Origin: JBBEAM01 sp942491105
GTDB lineage: Bacteria > Pseudomonadota > Alphaproteobacteria > Kiloniellales > DSM-21159
Assembly (NCBI GenBank): GCA_942491105.1
Contig: CALNZX010000012.1
Location: 62,001-126,000, forward strand
DNA length: 64,000 nt
Reading direction: 5' to 3'
This document shows positions 1 to 8,469 of this stretch, piece by piece. The stretch's first letter is position 1, and every line of letters starts with the position of its first letter. The notes under the pieces were generated by a model. It saw only the letters and a program-made list of their open reading frames with translations, did not search any database and was not told the origin of the DNA. The position numbers and the translations under genes were made by a program.

Positions 1-233
1 TGCTCGGTCATGTCGGGATAGACGCCTGAAGGGATTTGGTGCGACAGGCCGTGGATGTGGTCCACCGTCACGCCGTTCTTGCGCATAATCTCTTCGGCAA
101 CCGACAGCAGGAGGCGGGTATGCGACTCCTCCGGATCGCGCTTAAGCGAACAGTTGAACGCGACGGCCTTGAGATCGGAAAAATCGGTCTTGTTCTGCGC
201 GCAGAGCTCTTCCTGCTGGATATTGAGCGGCAT
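1..233 (-). CDS. Flavodoxin-family / NADPH-dependent FMN reductase-like protein (N-terminal part)
   Basis: This is the first 77 residues of a gene that leaves the window on its left edge. After about 20 residues comes a beta strand followed by a Ser/Arg-containing turn (FNCSLKRDPEESHT), the FMN-phosphate-binding layout of flavodoxin-like NADPH:FMN reductases; an amphipathic helix and a second strand (GVTVDHIHG) follow. The ATG at 231-233 has GGAG upstream. These proteins usually transfer electrons from NAD(P)H through FMN to quinones or other small molecules; the substrate cannot be read from this fragment. A second flavodoxin-family gene lies at 21928-22557 but is only a distant relative. 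Confidence 0.6.
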   Translation of the reverse strand, partial: MPLNIQQEELCAQNKTDFSDLKAVAFNCSLKRDPEESHTRLLLSVAEEIMRKNGVTVDHIHGLSHQIPSGVYPDMTE

Positions 234-320
234 GATGAGGGCTCCAGATTGACGAATATGAGACGCCTCAGTCTAACGAGGATCGCGTGCCGCGGAAGAA
301 GAGCTTCTTCAAGACGAAGT

Positions 321-353
321 GAGGGTGGCCGCTGGGGGGAGACGGCCACCCTC
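321..353 (-). terminator. Strong hairpin after the small secreted peptide gene
   Basis: An 11-bp perfect stem (GAGGGTGGCCG / CGGCCACCCTC) with an 11-nt loop begins 11 nt after the stop codon of the 33-residue gene read on the minus strand. There is no long T-run, so it may be a terminator or a 3'-end stabiliser. Confidence 0.55.
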
Positions 354-363
354 TGCTTTCGAC

Positions 364-465
364 CTACCGATCCATGTTGGTCTGGTAGGCATTCGGGAAG
401 CCCTCCGCCGCGACGGGTGCGACAGCGGCGGTGACGAGGGCGAGAGCGATGAGAATGGTTTTCAT
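364..465 (-). CDS. 33-residue secreted peptide
   Basis: A short open frame on the minus strand starts with ATG at 463-465, is preceded by a good AAGGAG Shine-Dalgarno site 7 nt upstream and ends in TAG at 364-366. The translation begins MKTILIALALVTAAVAPVAA, a textbook signal peptide with an Ala-x-Ala-like cleavage site, leaving a mature part of only about 13 residues (EGFPNAYQTNMDR). A strong hairpin follows directly. RBS, signal peptide, stop and hairpin together make a real gene likely. Function is unknown; a cell-envelope or exported peptide is all that can be inferred. Confidence 0.55.
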   Translation of the reverse strand: MKTILIALALVTAAVAPVAAEGFPNAYQTNMDR

Positions 466-729
466 TGTTGTGCTCCTTGGGAGGTTGGTTTCGCCTTGCA
501 CGCGTTTGATATCGTGACGCCCCGCGCGCGTTCAAATAACAAGCAGTCACGACTGCGTGCTGGAGCGTGACCGTTCGCTCACGCATCGGGGAACGCTTGG
601 AGCCCTGCGTGGCCGATGTAGCCCGCTAACAAAATTGTCATCCTAACGAAGGAGTCGGTTGCCAGTGTCCGCGCCTTCGATCACGATCCACGGACATTAG
701 ACCGCCACAGAGTTGAGACCGCACCTCCC
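466..729. other. Intergenic region between divergent genes
   Basis: No convincing gene. It holds the promoter areas of the small secreted peptide (minus) and the GH15 gene (plus). I could not identify a clear promoter or operator. Confidence 0.5.
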
Positions 730-3072
730 ATGAAAGCACCCTCCGGCCCCAGCACGCCAACCTGGGCCCCGGCCCGCAAAGACGTCGTGGGCGCAAGCCT
801 CGGCTCATCGCGGCTGTGGTTCACCATCGCCCAAGGCATCGTCACCGAGGTCTACTACCCCCGCATCGACATCCCCCAGATCAAGGATCTCGGCTTTATC
901 ATTGCCGACGACAAAGGCTTCTGGGTCGAGCTGCGGCGGCTGAATAATTACACCGTGAGCTTGCCCGCGCCGGGCGTGCCGGCCGCCGAAATCATCCACC
1001 GCCATCCCCGCTTCACCTTCACGCTCGAGGTCTGCCCGTCCGAACGCCGCGATACGCTGCTGGTGCGCTATTCGTTGGAGGGCGACGCGGACCTCAAGCC
1101 GTACGTGCTGCTCGCCGCGCGGCTGGGCGAGGACGCGGAGAACAATATCGGCACCGTCGCGACCCATGACGGCCGCGGCGTGTTGTGGGCCGAGCAAGGC
1201 CCGTTCGCGCTCGCGCTTTCGGCCGTCGACGACGACGGCGCCGATGCCTTCGGCCGCCGCTCCGTGGGCTGCCTCGCGGTGAGCGACGGCTGGCAGGACT
1301 TCAACCGCAACGGCCGCATGACCTGGGAGTATGACGAGGCGGGACCCGGCGCCGTGTCCTTGATGGGCGAACTCTCGAGGCTCGGCGTGCTGGCGCTTGG
1401 GCTTTCCTCCACCAAGGAAGCGGCCGCGACGCTTTCCGTATCGGCGCTGTTGGACGATTTCGACGAGGAATGGTCCGCCCATTGTCAGGCCTGGCAGGAA
1501 TGGCTGGGCCAATGCCGCCGCGCCGCCTTCGGCGGCGAGATCGATGACCGGCTTGCTCTGTCCGCCTCGGTCCTGAAGGTGCACCAGGACCGCACCTATC
1601 GCGGCGCCGCCGTGGCCAGCCTCTCGGTGCCGTGGGGCGAGACGAGCACGAGCCGCGGCGGCTATCACCTGGTCTGGCCGCGCGACCTGGTCGAGACCGC
1701 GGGCGCGCTCATCGCCATGGAATCCTATCGCGACGCCCGCGACGTGCTGCGCTACCTCATCGCCACCCAGCACGAGGACGGCCACTGGTTCCAGAACCAA
1801 TGGCTCGGCGGCCGTCCGTTTTGGCAGGGCCTGCAGCTCGACGAAGCGGCGTTTCCCATTCTGCTCGCATCGCTCCTGAAGGAGCACGAGGCGCTCGACA
1901 ACATTCCCATCACGGACATGATCACGCGCGCCGTGGGCTTTGTCGCCGGCTCCGGCCCCTCCACGTGCCAGGACCGCTGGGAGGAAGACGCCGGCATCAA
2001 TATGTTCACGCTGGCCGTCGCCATCGCCGCGCTGGTGGAGGGCGCCGAACATCTCGACGGCGCGGCGAAGGCGCATGCTCTGCGCGTCGCCGACTATTGG
2101 AACGCGAAGCTCGAGGATTGGGCTTTCGTACAAGGGACGCCGCTCGCAGAAGACTTGAACGTGAGCGGCTATTTCATTCGCACCGTGCCGCTCGATGCCT
2201 CCGGCGAGAGACAGTCCTTCGCCGATGCGGTGACGATCAAGAATCTCGATCACAACCCAAACCTGCCGGCGAGTGGCCAGGTCTCGACCGACTGCCTGCA
2301 GCTCGTGCGCTATGGCTTGCGGGCGGCCGACGATCCCTCCATCACCGACAGCATCAAAGTTATCGATTCCCTGTTGAAGACCGACACGCCGTCGGGGCCG
2401 GTCTGGCACCGCTATAATAATGACGGATACGGCGAGCACGACGATGGCACCGGCTTCAACGGCACGGGCCGCGGGCGCGGCTGGCCGCTGCTGACGGGCG
2501 AGCGCGGCCACTATGCGCTCTGCGCCGGCGAGGACGTGACACCCTACGTGGACGCCATGATGGCGATGTCGAGCCCGCTTGGCCTGATCCCCGAACAGAT
2601 CTGGGATACGGACCCCATCCCGGCTTACGGTCTCGTGCCCGGCAAGCCGAGCGGCTCCGCCATGCCGCTGGTCTGGGCCCATGCGGAGTTCGCCAAGCTC
2701 TGCCACAGCCTGGGCGCCGGACGCCCCGTCGACCGGCCGCAAGCCACTTGGGCGCGCTATCGCGGCGTGAAACCCAAGATCGACTACGAGATTTGGGGGC
2801 CGAGCTACCGGCCGAAGCGCATCGCGCCGGGGCGCGTTCTCTATGTGACGATGAAGGCTCCGGCGCGCGTGCATTACGGCACCAATGGCTGGCAGGACGT
2901 GGCCGACATCGACACCGAGGATACCGGTCTCGGCCTGCATGTCGCCAAGCTGCCCACCGAAACCCTGAAGCCCGGCGACAGCATCGCCTTCACCTTTTTC
3001 TGGCCGGAGAGCGGCAATTGGGAAGGCCAGAACTTCGAGGTCGCCATCGAGGGCGCGCTCGTGCCCGCCTAA
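730..3072 (+). CDS. Glucan 1,4-alpha-glucosidase (glucoamylase, GH15 family)
   Basis: A 780-residue protein, the usual length for bacterial glucoamylases with an N-terminal beta-sandwich followed by an (alpha/alpha)6 GH15 barrel. The N-terminal part carries the family's opening (VTEVYYPRIDIPQIKDLGFIIAD). The barrel shows WGETSTSRGGYHLVWPRDL around residue 305, where the Arg-Asp pair binds the -1 sugar, then HWFQNQWLGG and RGRGWPLLTGERGHY with the conserved Glu, and EQIWD. No signal peptide is evident, so it probably acts in the cytosol, releasing glucose from glycogen-type alpha-1,4-glucans. It stands alone, 131 bp before an unrelated hydrolase. Its exact substrate (glycogen, maltodextrin or trehalose) is not determined by the sequence. 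Confidence 0.88.
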   Translation: MKAPSGPSTPTWAPARKDVVGASLGSSRLWFTIAQGIVTEVYYPRIDIPQIKDLGFIIADDKGFWVELRRLNNYTVSLPAPGVPAAEIIHRHPRFTFTLEVCPSERRDTLLVRYSLEGDADLKPYVLLAARLGEDAENNIGTVATHDGRGVLWAEQGPFALALSAVDDDGADAFGRRSVGCLAVSDGWQDFNRNGRMTWEYDEAGPGAVSLMGELSRLGVLALGLSSTKEAAATLSVSALLDDFDEEWSAHCQAWQEWLGQCRRAAFGGEIDDRLALSASVLKVHQDRTYRGAAVASLSVPWGETSTSRGGYHLVWPRDLVETAGALIAMESYRDARDVLRYLIATQHEDGHWFQNQWLGGRPFWQGLQLDEAAFPILLASLLKEHEALDNIPITDMITRAVGFVAGSGPSTCQDRWEEDAGINMFTLAVAIAALVEGAEHLDGAAKAHALRVADYWNAKLEDWAFVQGTPLAEDLNVSGYFIRTVPLDASGERQSFADAVTIKNLDHNPNLPASGQVSTDCLQLVRYGLRAADDPSITDSIKVIDSLLKTDTPSGPVWHRYNNDGYGEHDDGTGFNGTGRGRGWPLLTGERGHYALCAGEDVTPYVDAMMAMSSPLGLIPEQIWDTDPIPAYGLVPGKPSGSAMPLVWAHAEFAKLCHSLGAGRPVDRPQATWARYRGVKPKIDYEIWGPSYRPKRIAPGRVLYVTMKAPARVHYGTNGWQDVADIDTEDTGLGLHVAKLPTETLKPGDSIAFTFFWPESGNWEGQNFEVAIEGALVPA

Positions 3073-3203
3073 AGGGCCATCCCCCGAGATGGCGGGGCGA
3101 GACACTTTCTGGTATGGCTCAGCCGATATAATAACGCGCCGGAAGCCCTGGGCTCGGACCCAAGGGGCGGGACGAGAAGGCTTCCCGGGGGGAAGAGCCC
3201 ATC

Positions 3204-4547
3204 ATGAAGCGCATCAAGCAGCTCTGGCTCGTCCTGGCGATTTTCATGCTGCCCATGACGGCGGCCTTTGCCATCGACCGGCTGCTACTGGCGCCGAACT
3301 GCCCGGACTGCCACGCCGAGATGACGGAACAGCTCCCCCTGTTCGACGGCACGCAAGACGGCCTGGTGCGCATCAGGGCCAACAGCATGGAGTTTCGCGC
3401 CCGCGCGGCCGGCTTCGGCAATCCCCAAGGCGAAGGCGTGATCCTGCTGCATGGCTTCCCCGCGACCTCGATCATGTGGGAGACGCTGCTCGACACGCTG
3501 GGCAAGGCCGGCTACCGCGCCATCGCCTACGATCAGCGCGGCTATAGCCCGGGCGCGCGGCCGCCCGCGCAGAACGACTACACCAAGACCAAGATCGCCA
3601 CGGACGTGCTGGCCGTCGCCGACGCCGCCGGCTTCGAGCGGTTCCACGTCATCGGCCATGATTTCGGCGGCGCCATCGCCTGGACCGTGGCGGACCGCTA
3701 TCCGGAGCGTGTCCTGAGCCTGACGTCGCTGTCCATGCCGCACCCGTCTGCCTTGGCGTACGCGCTTGCCGAACCAGACTCGCAACTCCGCCTCTCGAGC
3801 TACATGGTGTTCTACCGCCTGCCCGTACTGCCCGAGCTCGTGCTCGGCTTCAACCAGGCCTCCTTCCTCGAATACCTCAAGTGGCAAGACCACCCGCCCG
3901 AACAGATCGAGGAATATGAGCGCGTGTTCGGCGAGCCGGGCACGCTCCATGCGGCGCTCAACTGGTACCGGGCCTTCGAGTTCCGCTCGCTGGACCCTGT
4001 CGGCAAGATCCGGCCGCCGACTCTCTTTATATGGGGCCGCGAGGACGGCGCCTTCGGCCGTGTCGCCGCGACGGAGACGGTGAACTACATGGACGGCGCC
4101 TATCGTCTGCACACCGTGGAGGCGGGACACAATCTCATGCTGGAGGTCCCGGAGATCGTGACCGAGGACGTGCTCGCGCATCTCAACACAGCGGATAAAG
4201 TCTCCGAGCAATGGGTTGCGGCCTTGGCCGAGACGCCGCAAGAAGACGGGTCGGCTTGCGATCAGTCCCGCCCGCAATGCTTGCGCATTTCTCTTACGCC
4301 GGACGGCCACACGCTGCGCATCCGCAATCGCTGCGACGAGACCTACAAGGGTGTCGTCCGCGTCTCCTGCTCGCAATGGGCGCCGGATGCGGCCATGGAG
4401 TACCGCTTCAGCCTCGGCGCCATGGCGGAGATGACTCAGGAAAGCACCGGGCTCTCCAATGGCGATTGCTACTACCGCCACCGTCTCTGCGCCAAGGAGG
4501 CGGAAGACGGCAAGCACCGCCCGGCGTCGCTCATACCCTTTTTCTAG
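3204..4547 (+). CDS. Exported alpha/beta hydrolase with cysteine-rich C-terminal extension
   Basis: A 447-residue protein. Residues 1-23 form a signal peptide ending in AFA, so it is periplasmic or anchored. Residues about 50-330 are an epoxide-hydrolase/dehalogenase-type alpha/beta hydrolase: oxyanion loop HGFPATS, nucleophile elbow GHDFGG (Asp), a helical lid, IWGREDGA with the acid region, and the catalytic His in EAGHNLM. An N-terminal CPDC pair precedes the fold. The last 110 residues or so are not part of the family and contain six cysteines (ACDQ, QCLR, RCDE, SCSQ, DCYY, LCAK), suggesting a disulfide-stabilised extracytoplasmic domain. Substrate unknown. Its 3' end overlaps the convergent DUF202 gene by 4 bp. 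Confidence 0.75.
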   Translation: MKRIKQLWLVLAIFMLPMTAAFAIDRLLLAPNCPDCHAEMTEQLPLFDGTQDGLVRIRANSMEFRARAAGFGNPQGEGVILLHGFPATSIMWETLLDTLGKAGYRAIAYDQRGYSPGARPPAQNDYTKTKIATDVLAVADAAGFERFHVIGHDFGGAIAWTVADRYPERVLSLTSLSMPHPSALAYALAEPDSQLRLSSYMVFYRLPVLPELVLGFNQASFLEYLKWQDHPPEQIEEYERVFGEPGTLHAALNWYRAFEFRSLDPVGKIRPPTLFIWGREDGAFGRVAATETVNYMDGAYRLHTVEAGHNLMLEVPEIVTEDVLAHLNTADKVSEQWVAALAETPQEDGSACDQSRPQCLRISLTPDGHTLRIRNRCDETYKGVVRVSCSQWAPDAAMEYRFSLGAMAEMTQESTGLSNGDCYYRHRLCAKEAEDGKHRPASLIPFF

Positions 4548-4933
4548 AACCGCGGCAGGATCAGCGGGATGCTCGCCGCGATCAGCAGGATGGCGAGGAT
4601 CACCGACAGGCTGAGCTCCAAGACGATGCCGGGCGCGTGAATCTTCGCGTCGTCGAGCAGGAGGCCCGTCCGCACGAAGCGTATGGTCGCGGCCACGATG
4701 AAGACGATCCCGACCACGATCAGCGCCTCCCCTGCCCCGCTGCCGAACGAGTGGGACAAGGCCTCCAGCCGGTCGCGGCCGGCGCCGGGCACGGAGACCG
4801 CGTCGGCCATCGTGAGAATAAAGAGATCGAACCGCTCGACCAGGAAGCCGAAGGCGATCACCGCGACGCCGGTGCGAAGCCAGGCGAGGAAGGTCCGCTC
4901 ATTGGCCGCGTGGTCCGTATAGGATCTGATCAT
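4544..4933 (-). CDS. DUF202 / YidH-like membrane protein
   Basis: A 129-residue protein starting at the ATG at 4931-4933, which gives the expected family beginning (YTDHAANERTFLAWLRTGVAVIAFGF). The NERTFLAWLRT stretch is the hallmark of the DUF202 family. Three transmembrane segments are visible. Function is unknown for the family. It is the last gene of the minus-strand series that starts at 8787. Confidence 0.85.
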   Translation of the reverse strand: MIRSYTDHAANERTFLAWLRTGVAVIAFGFLVERFDLFILTMADAVSVPGAGRDRLEALSHSFGSGAGEALIVVGIVFIVAATIRFVRTGLLLDDAKIHAPGIVLELSLSVILAILLIAASIPLILPRF

Positions 4934-5013
4934 GGCAGGCCCCGTTCCGCTGTCAGGAGCGGAACAGCTTGGCCGCAAAGCGCCAAGAATGACTTAAGGC
5001 CGGAGCCTTTCCC

Positions 5014-5325
5014 CTAGGCGGGATTGGTCTTACGCGACAATTCCCAGCGGAGCCGGGCCCATTTATAGGCGTCCATGATCGAGATCGCGTAGACGAACAG
5101 GCCGCCGGCATAACGGCCGACAAGCGACTGGTCCGGCGTGGTGAGATGAAATGTGATCCAGCCGAACAGCAGCATGAAGAACACGAACACCAGCCCGCGG
5201 CCCGGCATGCCGGAGAACACGTGGCCAGCCCCGGGCAGCACGATGGCGATGGCGAGGATCAGGTAAGGGTTGAGCGGCCGGCGCTCCAGGACGGACCGGT
5301 CCGCGATCTCAGGCGGCGGCTTCAC
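5014..5325 (-). CDS. Small membrane protein (103 residues)
   Basis: The best start is GTG at 5323-5325, preceded by AAGGAG with 7-8 nt spacing; the longer frame upstream is a shadow of the neighbouring gene. The product opens with a Pro-rich cytosolic stretch, then LNPYLILAIAIVLPGAGHVFSGMPGRGLVFVFFML and further hydrophobic segments, giving about three membrane spans. The PGAGHVFSGMPGRGL turn resembles TM2-domain and related small proteins with a Gly-rich hairpin. Its start overlaps the end of the upstream gene by 17 bp, which suggests translational coupling. No specific function can be assigned. Confidence 0.7.
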   Translation of the reverse strand: MKPPPEIADRSVLERRPLNPYLILAIAIVLPGAGHVFSGMPGRGLVFVFFMLLFGWITFHLTTPDQSLVGRYAGGLFVYAISIMDAYKWARLRWELSRKTNPA

Positions 5326-5998
5326 GGCGAATCTCCTTGGACTGCTCACCGGCCAAAGCACGGCGAATGGCCGTGCAGCGCCGGAGAAGATCACAGAAGC
5401 GCTCGCGGTCAAAACGGGCCACCTCGAAGCGTGCCTGGCGCAACAGCATGTAGTCGCCCCGCTGGGCCTCGTCGGCCTGCCAAACGATGCGCACGCCCCT
5501 CGGCGCGATGACGAGCTCCTTGGCCTTGGGCTCGCCGAGAAAGTCCACATACGGCACGATCGCCTCCGGCGGCGGCAGCTTCGCCACGTCGTCGGTCCGG
5601 ATCACCGCCCGCTCCGGCCAGTCCGCCGGCGTATCGAGCCGGTCGGGCAATCTCTCGAACGCGGAGAAAAACTCTGCTCCCGACGGCCGCATCATGACGT
5701 CGAGGACAGCGCCTGTCGCCACCGGCGCCTCGACGGTGAGCCTGAGCCAAAGGGACGGCAGCTTGCGGAGCGCAACGCAGTCGACGACGACATCCGCCCT
5801 GACCGGAACGCCCTCGAACCATCCCGAAAGCCTGGGATAGCCGAAGGCATCGCGCGTGATCTCCGGCCGGTCGAGAGCGGTGAGGCAGTCGGCGAAAAAC
5901 TCGCTCCTTTGCTGCCGCACCCGCTTCTGGTCGCGGCGGTGGAGCGCGACCAGAACGATGAGCCCCACGCAGGCCGTGATGATCGCCAGAATGGTCAT
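5309..5998 (-). CDS. Single-span membrane-anchored protein of unknown function
   Basis: A 229-residue protein with one N-terminal transmembrane helix (residues 1-19) followed by a basic stretch (RRDQKRVRQQR) and a soluble, probably cytosolic domain of mixed alpha/beta composition. I recognise no catalytic motif. It lies 7 nt downstream of the universal stress protein gene and overlaps the next gene, so it belongs to the permease/stress-protein operon. Confidence 0.65.
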   Translation of the reverse strand: MTILAIITACVGLIVLVALHRRDQKRVRQQRSEFFADCLTALDRPEITRDAFGYPRLSGWFEGVPVRADVVVDCVALRKLPSLWLRLTVEAPVATGAVLDVMMRPSGAEFFSAFERLPDRLDTPADWPERAVIRTDDVAKLPPPEAIVPYVDFLGEPKAKELVIAPRGVRIVWQADEAQRGDYMLLRQARFEVARFDRERFCDLLRRCTAIRRALAGEQSKEIRREAAA

Positions 5999-6005
5999 CC
6001 GCGCA

Positions 6006-6437
6006 TCATCGGACGATCGTTACCGGGCAATGCGCCTCGGCAACGACAGCCTCGGCGATCGAACCGAGCACCAGCCGCTGGACGCCTCTGTGACCATGCG
6101 AGCCGATGACGATATGGTCGTGCTTCTGCTTCTTGGCGTAAGCGGCGATCGCATCGGCAATGTCCCGGCTGCACACGGTGACGCACTGAACCTTGCGAAG
6201 CCCCGCTTTCTTTGCCCTATCGGCAACCGAGCGAAACTCGGCGCGGGTGATGGCATCGCCCGCATTGAGGACCGTCGAGTCCCAGTAGGCGGACTTTGCC
6301 GCGCTGGCCCGCGAGACACGTTCGACCGTGAGGACGGTCAGCTTGACGCCGAGATCCTTGGCCAGTGAGATCGCGAAGTTCACCGCCTTGGCTGAAATTT
6401 TCGAGCCGTCGGAGGCACAAAGGATGTTCTTGATCAT
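6006..6437 (-). CDS. Universal stress protein (UspA family)
   Basis: A 143-residue single-domain UspA protein. It begins MIKNILCASDGSKISAKAVNFA, with the Asp that contacts adenine, and ends with GSHGHRGVQRLVLGSIAEAV, the G-2x-G-9x-G(S) ATP-binding loop, so it is probably of the ATP-binding class. It is separated from the upstream permease gene by 11 nt. UspA proteins encoded beside transporters are often regulatory or structural partners, which is inferred here from position. Confidence 0.88.
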   Translation of the reverse strand: MIKNILCASDGSKISAKAVNFAISLAKDLGVKLTVLTVERVSRASAAKSAYWDSTVLNAGDAITRAEFRSVADRAKKAGLRKVQCVTVCSRDIADAIAAYAKKQKHDHIVIGSHGHRGVQRLVLGSIAEAVVAEAHCPVTIVR

Positions 6438-6448
6438 CGCGTCCCCCC

Positions 6449-7846
6449 TCAGTAGCCGATCGGCCGTTGCCAGGGCATCGTGAACTGGTCGCCGCGGCGC
6501 ACATATTTGTAGCGGTGGAAGGCGAACCACAGCGAGGCGACGATGTAGAAGCACATCATGGCGAGCAGCTGGGTGCCGTAGCCGAGGAACGTGGCGAAGT
6601 AGGTGGTGATGCACAGCGCCAAGAGCACGATCGCCGGCAGCGGATGATAGGGGTGCACATAACCCCGCCGGATCGAGCCCAGCGGCCACTTCTTCCGGAA
6701 CATCCACATATTGATGGGCATGAAGGTGTAGCCGAGCAGCCCCGACAGGATCGAGAAGGTGATGACCTGGTCGAGAAGCCCGGTGAACGAGAAGCTCACC
6801 GCGATGGGGATGAGGAACAGAATTGCCCGGTAGGGCGTGCGATAGCGCGGATGGACCGCGCCGAACCACAGCGGCATGTAGCGGTCGCGGCCCATGGAGA
6901 ACCACGAGCGCGACGCATCGTTGATGCAGCCATTCGCCGAGGCAATGGCCGAGAAGATCGTGCCCACGAACAGGAACACCTGAAGCGCGGGGCTACCCGT
7001 CACACGCGCGGCATCGTAAAGCGGCGTCGCGGCCTGACCGAGGAACTCCCAAGGCAGAAGGCCCGTGGCCACGTACCACGTCATCGTCGCCGCGATGAGC
7101 AGCGTGATGATGCCGCTCATCGTTCCGTAAGGCAGCGATCTCGCGGGCGAGCGAACCTCTTCCGCGGCCTGGCAGGTGCCCTCGATGCCGAGATAGTACC
7201 AGATGCCGAATTGGAAGGCGGCGATCACGCCGATCCAGCCATAGGGCAAGTCGGTGAGCAACTCCCGGTGATGCAAGGCCGCGCCGGGCGCCCAGGGCTG
7301 CACGCCGATGAACAGCACGACGATGGAGATGAAGGCGGCCGCGGTGATGACGAAGTTCACGCTCAACGTCATCAGCACGCCGCGATAGTTGAGCCAGGCC
7401 AGCATCGCGATGGTCAGCACCACGAATGGCCGCGGATCGAGCGCCTCGTGCCCCATCTCGCTAGCGACCGCGGTCAGGAGATCGCCCACGACGAGGGCGT
7501 CGGCCGCTTCGAGCATGGTGTAGGCCATGACGAGATAGAGGCCGACATTGAAGGCCATCAGCGGGCCCATGATGTGCTTGGCTTGCGCGTACTGGCCGCC
7601 GGCCGCGGCGACGGTCGACGTGACCTCGGAGTCGATCATGGCGACGCAAGTGTAGAGAAGCCCGATCACCCAGCAGGCGATCAACGCCCCCATGGCGCCG
7701 CCTTTGCCGACGGAGAAGTTCCAACCCATGAACTCTCCGACGAGAACGATGCCGACGCCCAGCGCCCACACATGTGCGGGACCCAAGACGCGCAATAGCG
7801 AAATACGTTGCCGGCCTTCCCCGGCTGCGCCTGTCGTCGTGGACAT
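6449..7846 (-). CDS. APC-family permease, ethanolamine-permease-like
   Basis: A 465-residue protein with about 12 transmembrane segments. The first helix contains LGVGIVLVGEFMGWNFSVGKGG, typical of the broken TM1 of APC-superfamily amine/amino-acid transporters, and FGIWYYLGIEGTCQAAEEVRSPARSLPYG matches the ethanolamine permease branch (E-x-x-x-P-x-R-x-x-P-x-G after TM6). The substrate is probably a small amine or amino acid; the exact one is unknown. Upstream in the same operon are three tiny membrane proteins, an unusual arrangement for an APC transporter; a UspA protein follows. Confidence 0.82.
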   Translation of the reverse strand: MSTTTGAAGEGRQRISLLRVLGPAHVWALGVGIVLVGEFMGWNFSVGKGGAMGALIACWVIGLLYTCVAMIDSEVTSTVAAAGGQYAQAKHIMGPLMAFNVGLYLVMAYTMLEAADALVVGDLLTAVASEMGHEALDPRPFVVLTIAMLAWLNYRGVLMTLSVNFVITAAAFISIVVLFIGVQPWAPGAALHHRELLTDLPYGWIGVIAAFQFGIWYYLGIEGTCQAAEEVRSPARSLPYGTMSGIITLLIAATMTWYVATGLLPWEFLGQAATPLYDAARVTGSPALQVFLFVGTIFSAIASANGCINDASRSWFSMGRDRYMPLWFGAVHPRYRTPYRAILFLIPIAVSFSFTGLLDQVITFSILSGLLGYTFMPINMWMFRKKWPLGSIRRGYVHPYHPLPAIVLLALCITTYFATFLGYGTQLLAMMCFYIVASLWFAFHRYKYVRRGDQFTMPWQRPIGY

Positions 7847-7875
7847 GACCCTTAAACCTCCCCCTGGCGTTGTTC

Positions 7876-8055
7876 TTATGAGACTTCCGAGATGTCGTGT
7901 TTCTCGCTGATGCCTTCGAGTTCACCTTCGCGAGACGACGTCAGCAGGTCCTCGTCGTAGTCCCGGTTGACCTGGATCGCGTCGAGCAGCATCCAACCCA
8001 ACAGAAAGACGGAGACAGCCCAGGCCCCGTATTCGAGTACGTTCCACCAATCCAT
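7876..8055 (-). CDS. 59-residue single-span membrane protein
   Basis: ATG at 8053-8055 is preceded by GGAGGCGGGA, a strong ribosome-binding site, and TAA lies at 7876-7878. The N-terminal 28 residues form one transmembrane helix beginning MDWWNVLEYGAWAVSVFLLG; the rest is acidic and soluble (DYDEDLL, EGELEGISEKHD). It sits 9 nt after the stop of the upstream 128-residue gene and about 30 nt before the permease gene. A small accessory subunit of the permease is a reasonable guess, by analogy with small subunits of other sodium symporters. Confidence 0.7.
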   Translation of the reverse strand: MDWWNVLEYGAWAVSVFLLGWMLLDAIQVNRDYDEDLLTSSREGELEGISEKHDISEVS

Positions 8056-8064
8056 TCCCGCCTC

Positions 8065-8451
8065 CTATTTCTTGCGGCCGAAGCGCTCGTCGATCACTTC
8101 CCGGTATTCGCGGTCGGAGAAGCGGATCACGAAGAAGAAGTACCCAAAGATGACGAGGGCGGTGATGATGAGCGCCAACGGATTGATCGAGTAATCGAAG
8201 CGCGTGGTGATGATCTCGGCGGCCGATTCCGGCGTGTAACCGAGCTTCTCCCACTGAGCGGCCATCGTTTCGTTCTGACCCAGGGCTTCCCAGGTCGGCT
8301 GCTCAACGGTCTTCGTCGTGGTGCCGCCGCCGGTCAGGCCGAGGACCAACGGCGCGAAGAGCACCACGTAAACAAGAGCCAGAAGAAAGACTGAATCGAA
8401 GATCTGCCCGGCCTTGCTTTGCTCGGGTGGCCTATATGGTTTCGTGCTCAT
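8065..8451 (-). CDS. 128-residue two-span membrane protein
   Basis: A hydrophobic segment at residues 16-40 (IFDSVFLLALVYVVLFAPLVLGL) and one at about 90-110 (NPLALIITALVIFGYFFFVIRF) enclose a loop of about 50 residues; the C-terminus is charged (SDREYREVIDERFGRKK). No family recognised. It belongs to the operon of three small membrane proteins plus the APC permease. Confidence 0.7.
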   Translation of the reverse strand: MSTKPYRPPEQSKAGQIFDSVFLLALVYVVLFAPLVLGLTGGGTTTKTVEQPTWEALGQNETMAAQWEKLGYTPESAAEIITTRFDYSINPLALIITALVIFGYFFFVIRFSDREYREVIDERFGRKK

Positions 8452-8469
8452 CCCAACTCCCCCTGTCGC

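Noticed and set aside
805..3105. A 766-residue open frame antisense to the GH15 gene, and similar long antisense frames at 3285-4517, 6467-7798, 14117-15913 and 31455-33146
   Set aside because: Their translations are rich in Arg, His, Asp and Gly with no recognisable family, and they mirror the codon structure of well-identified genes on the other strand, as expected in GC-rich DNA.
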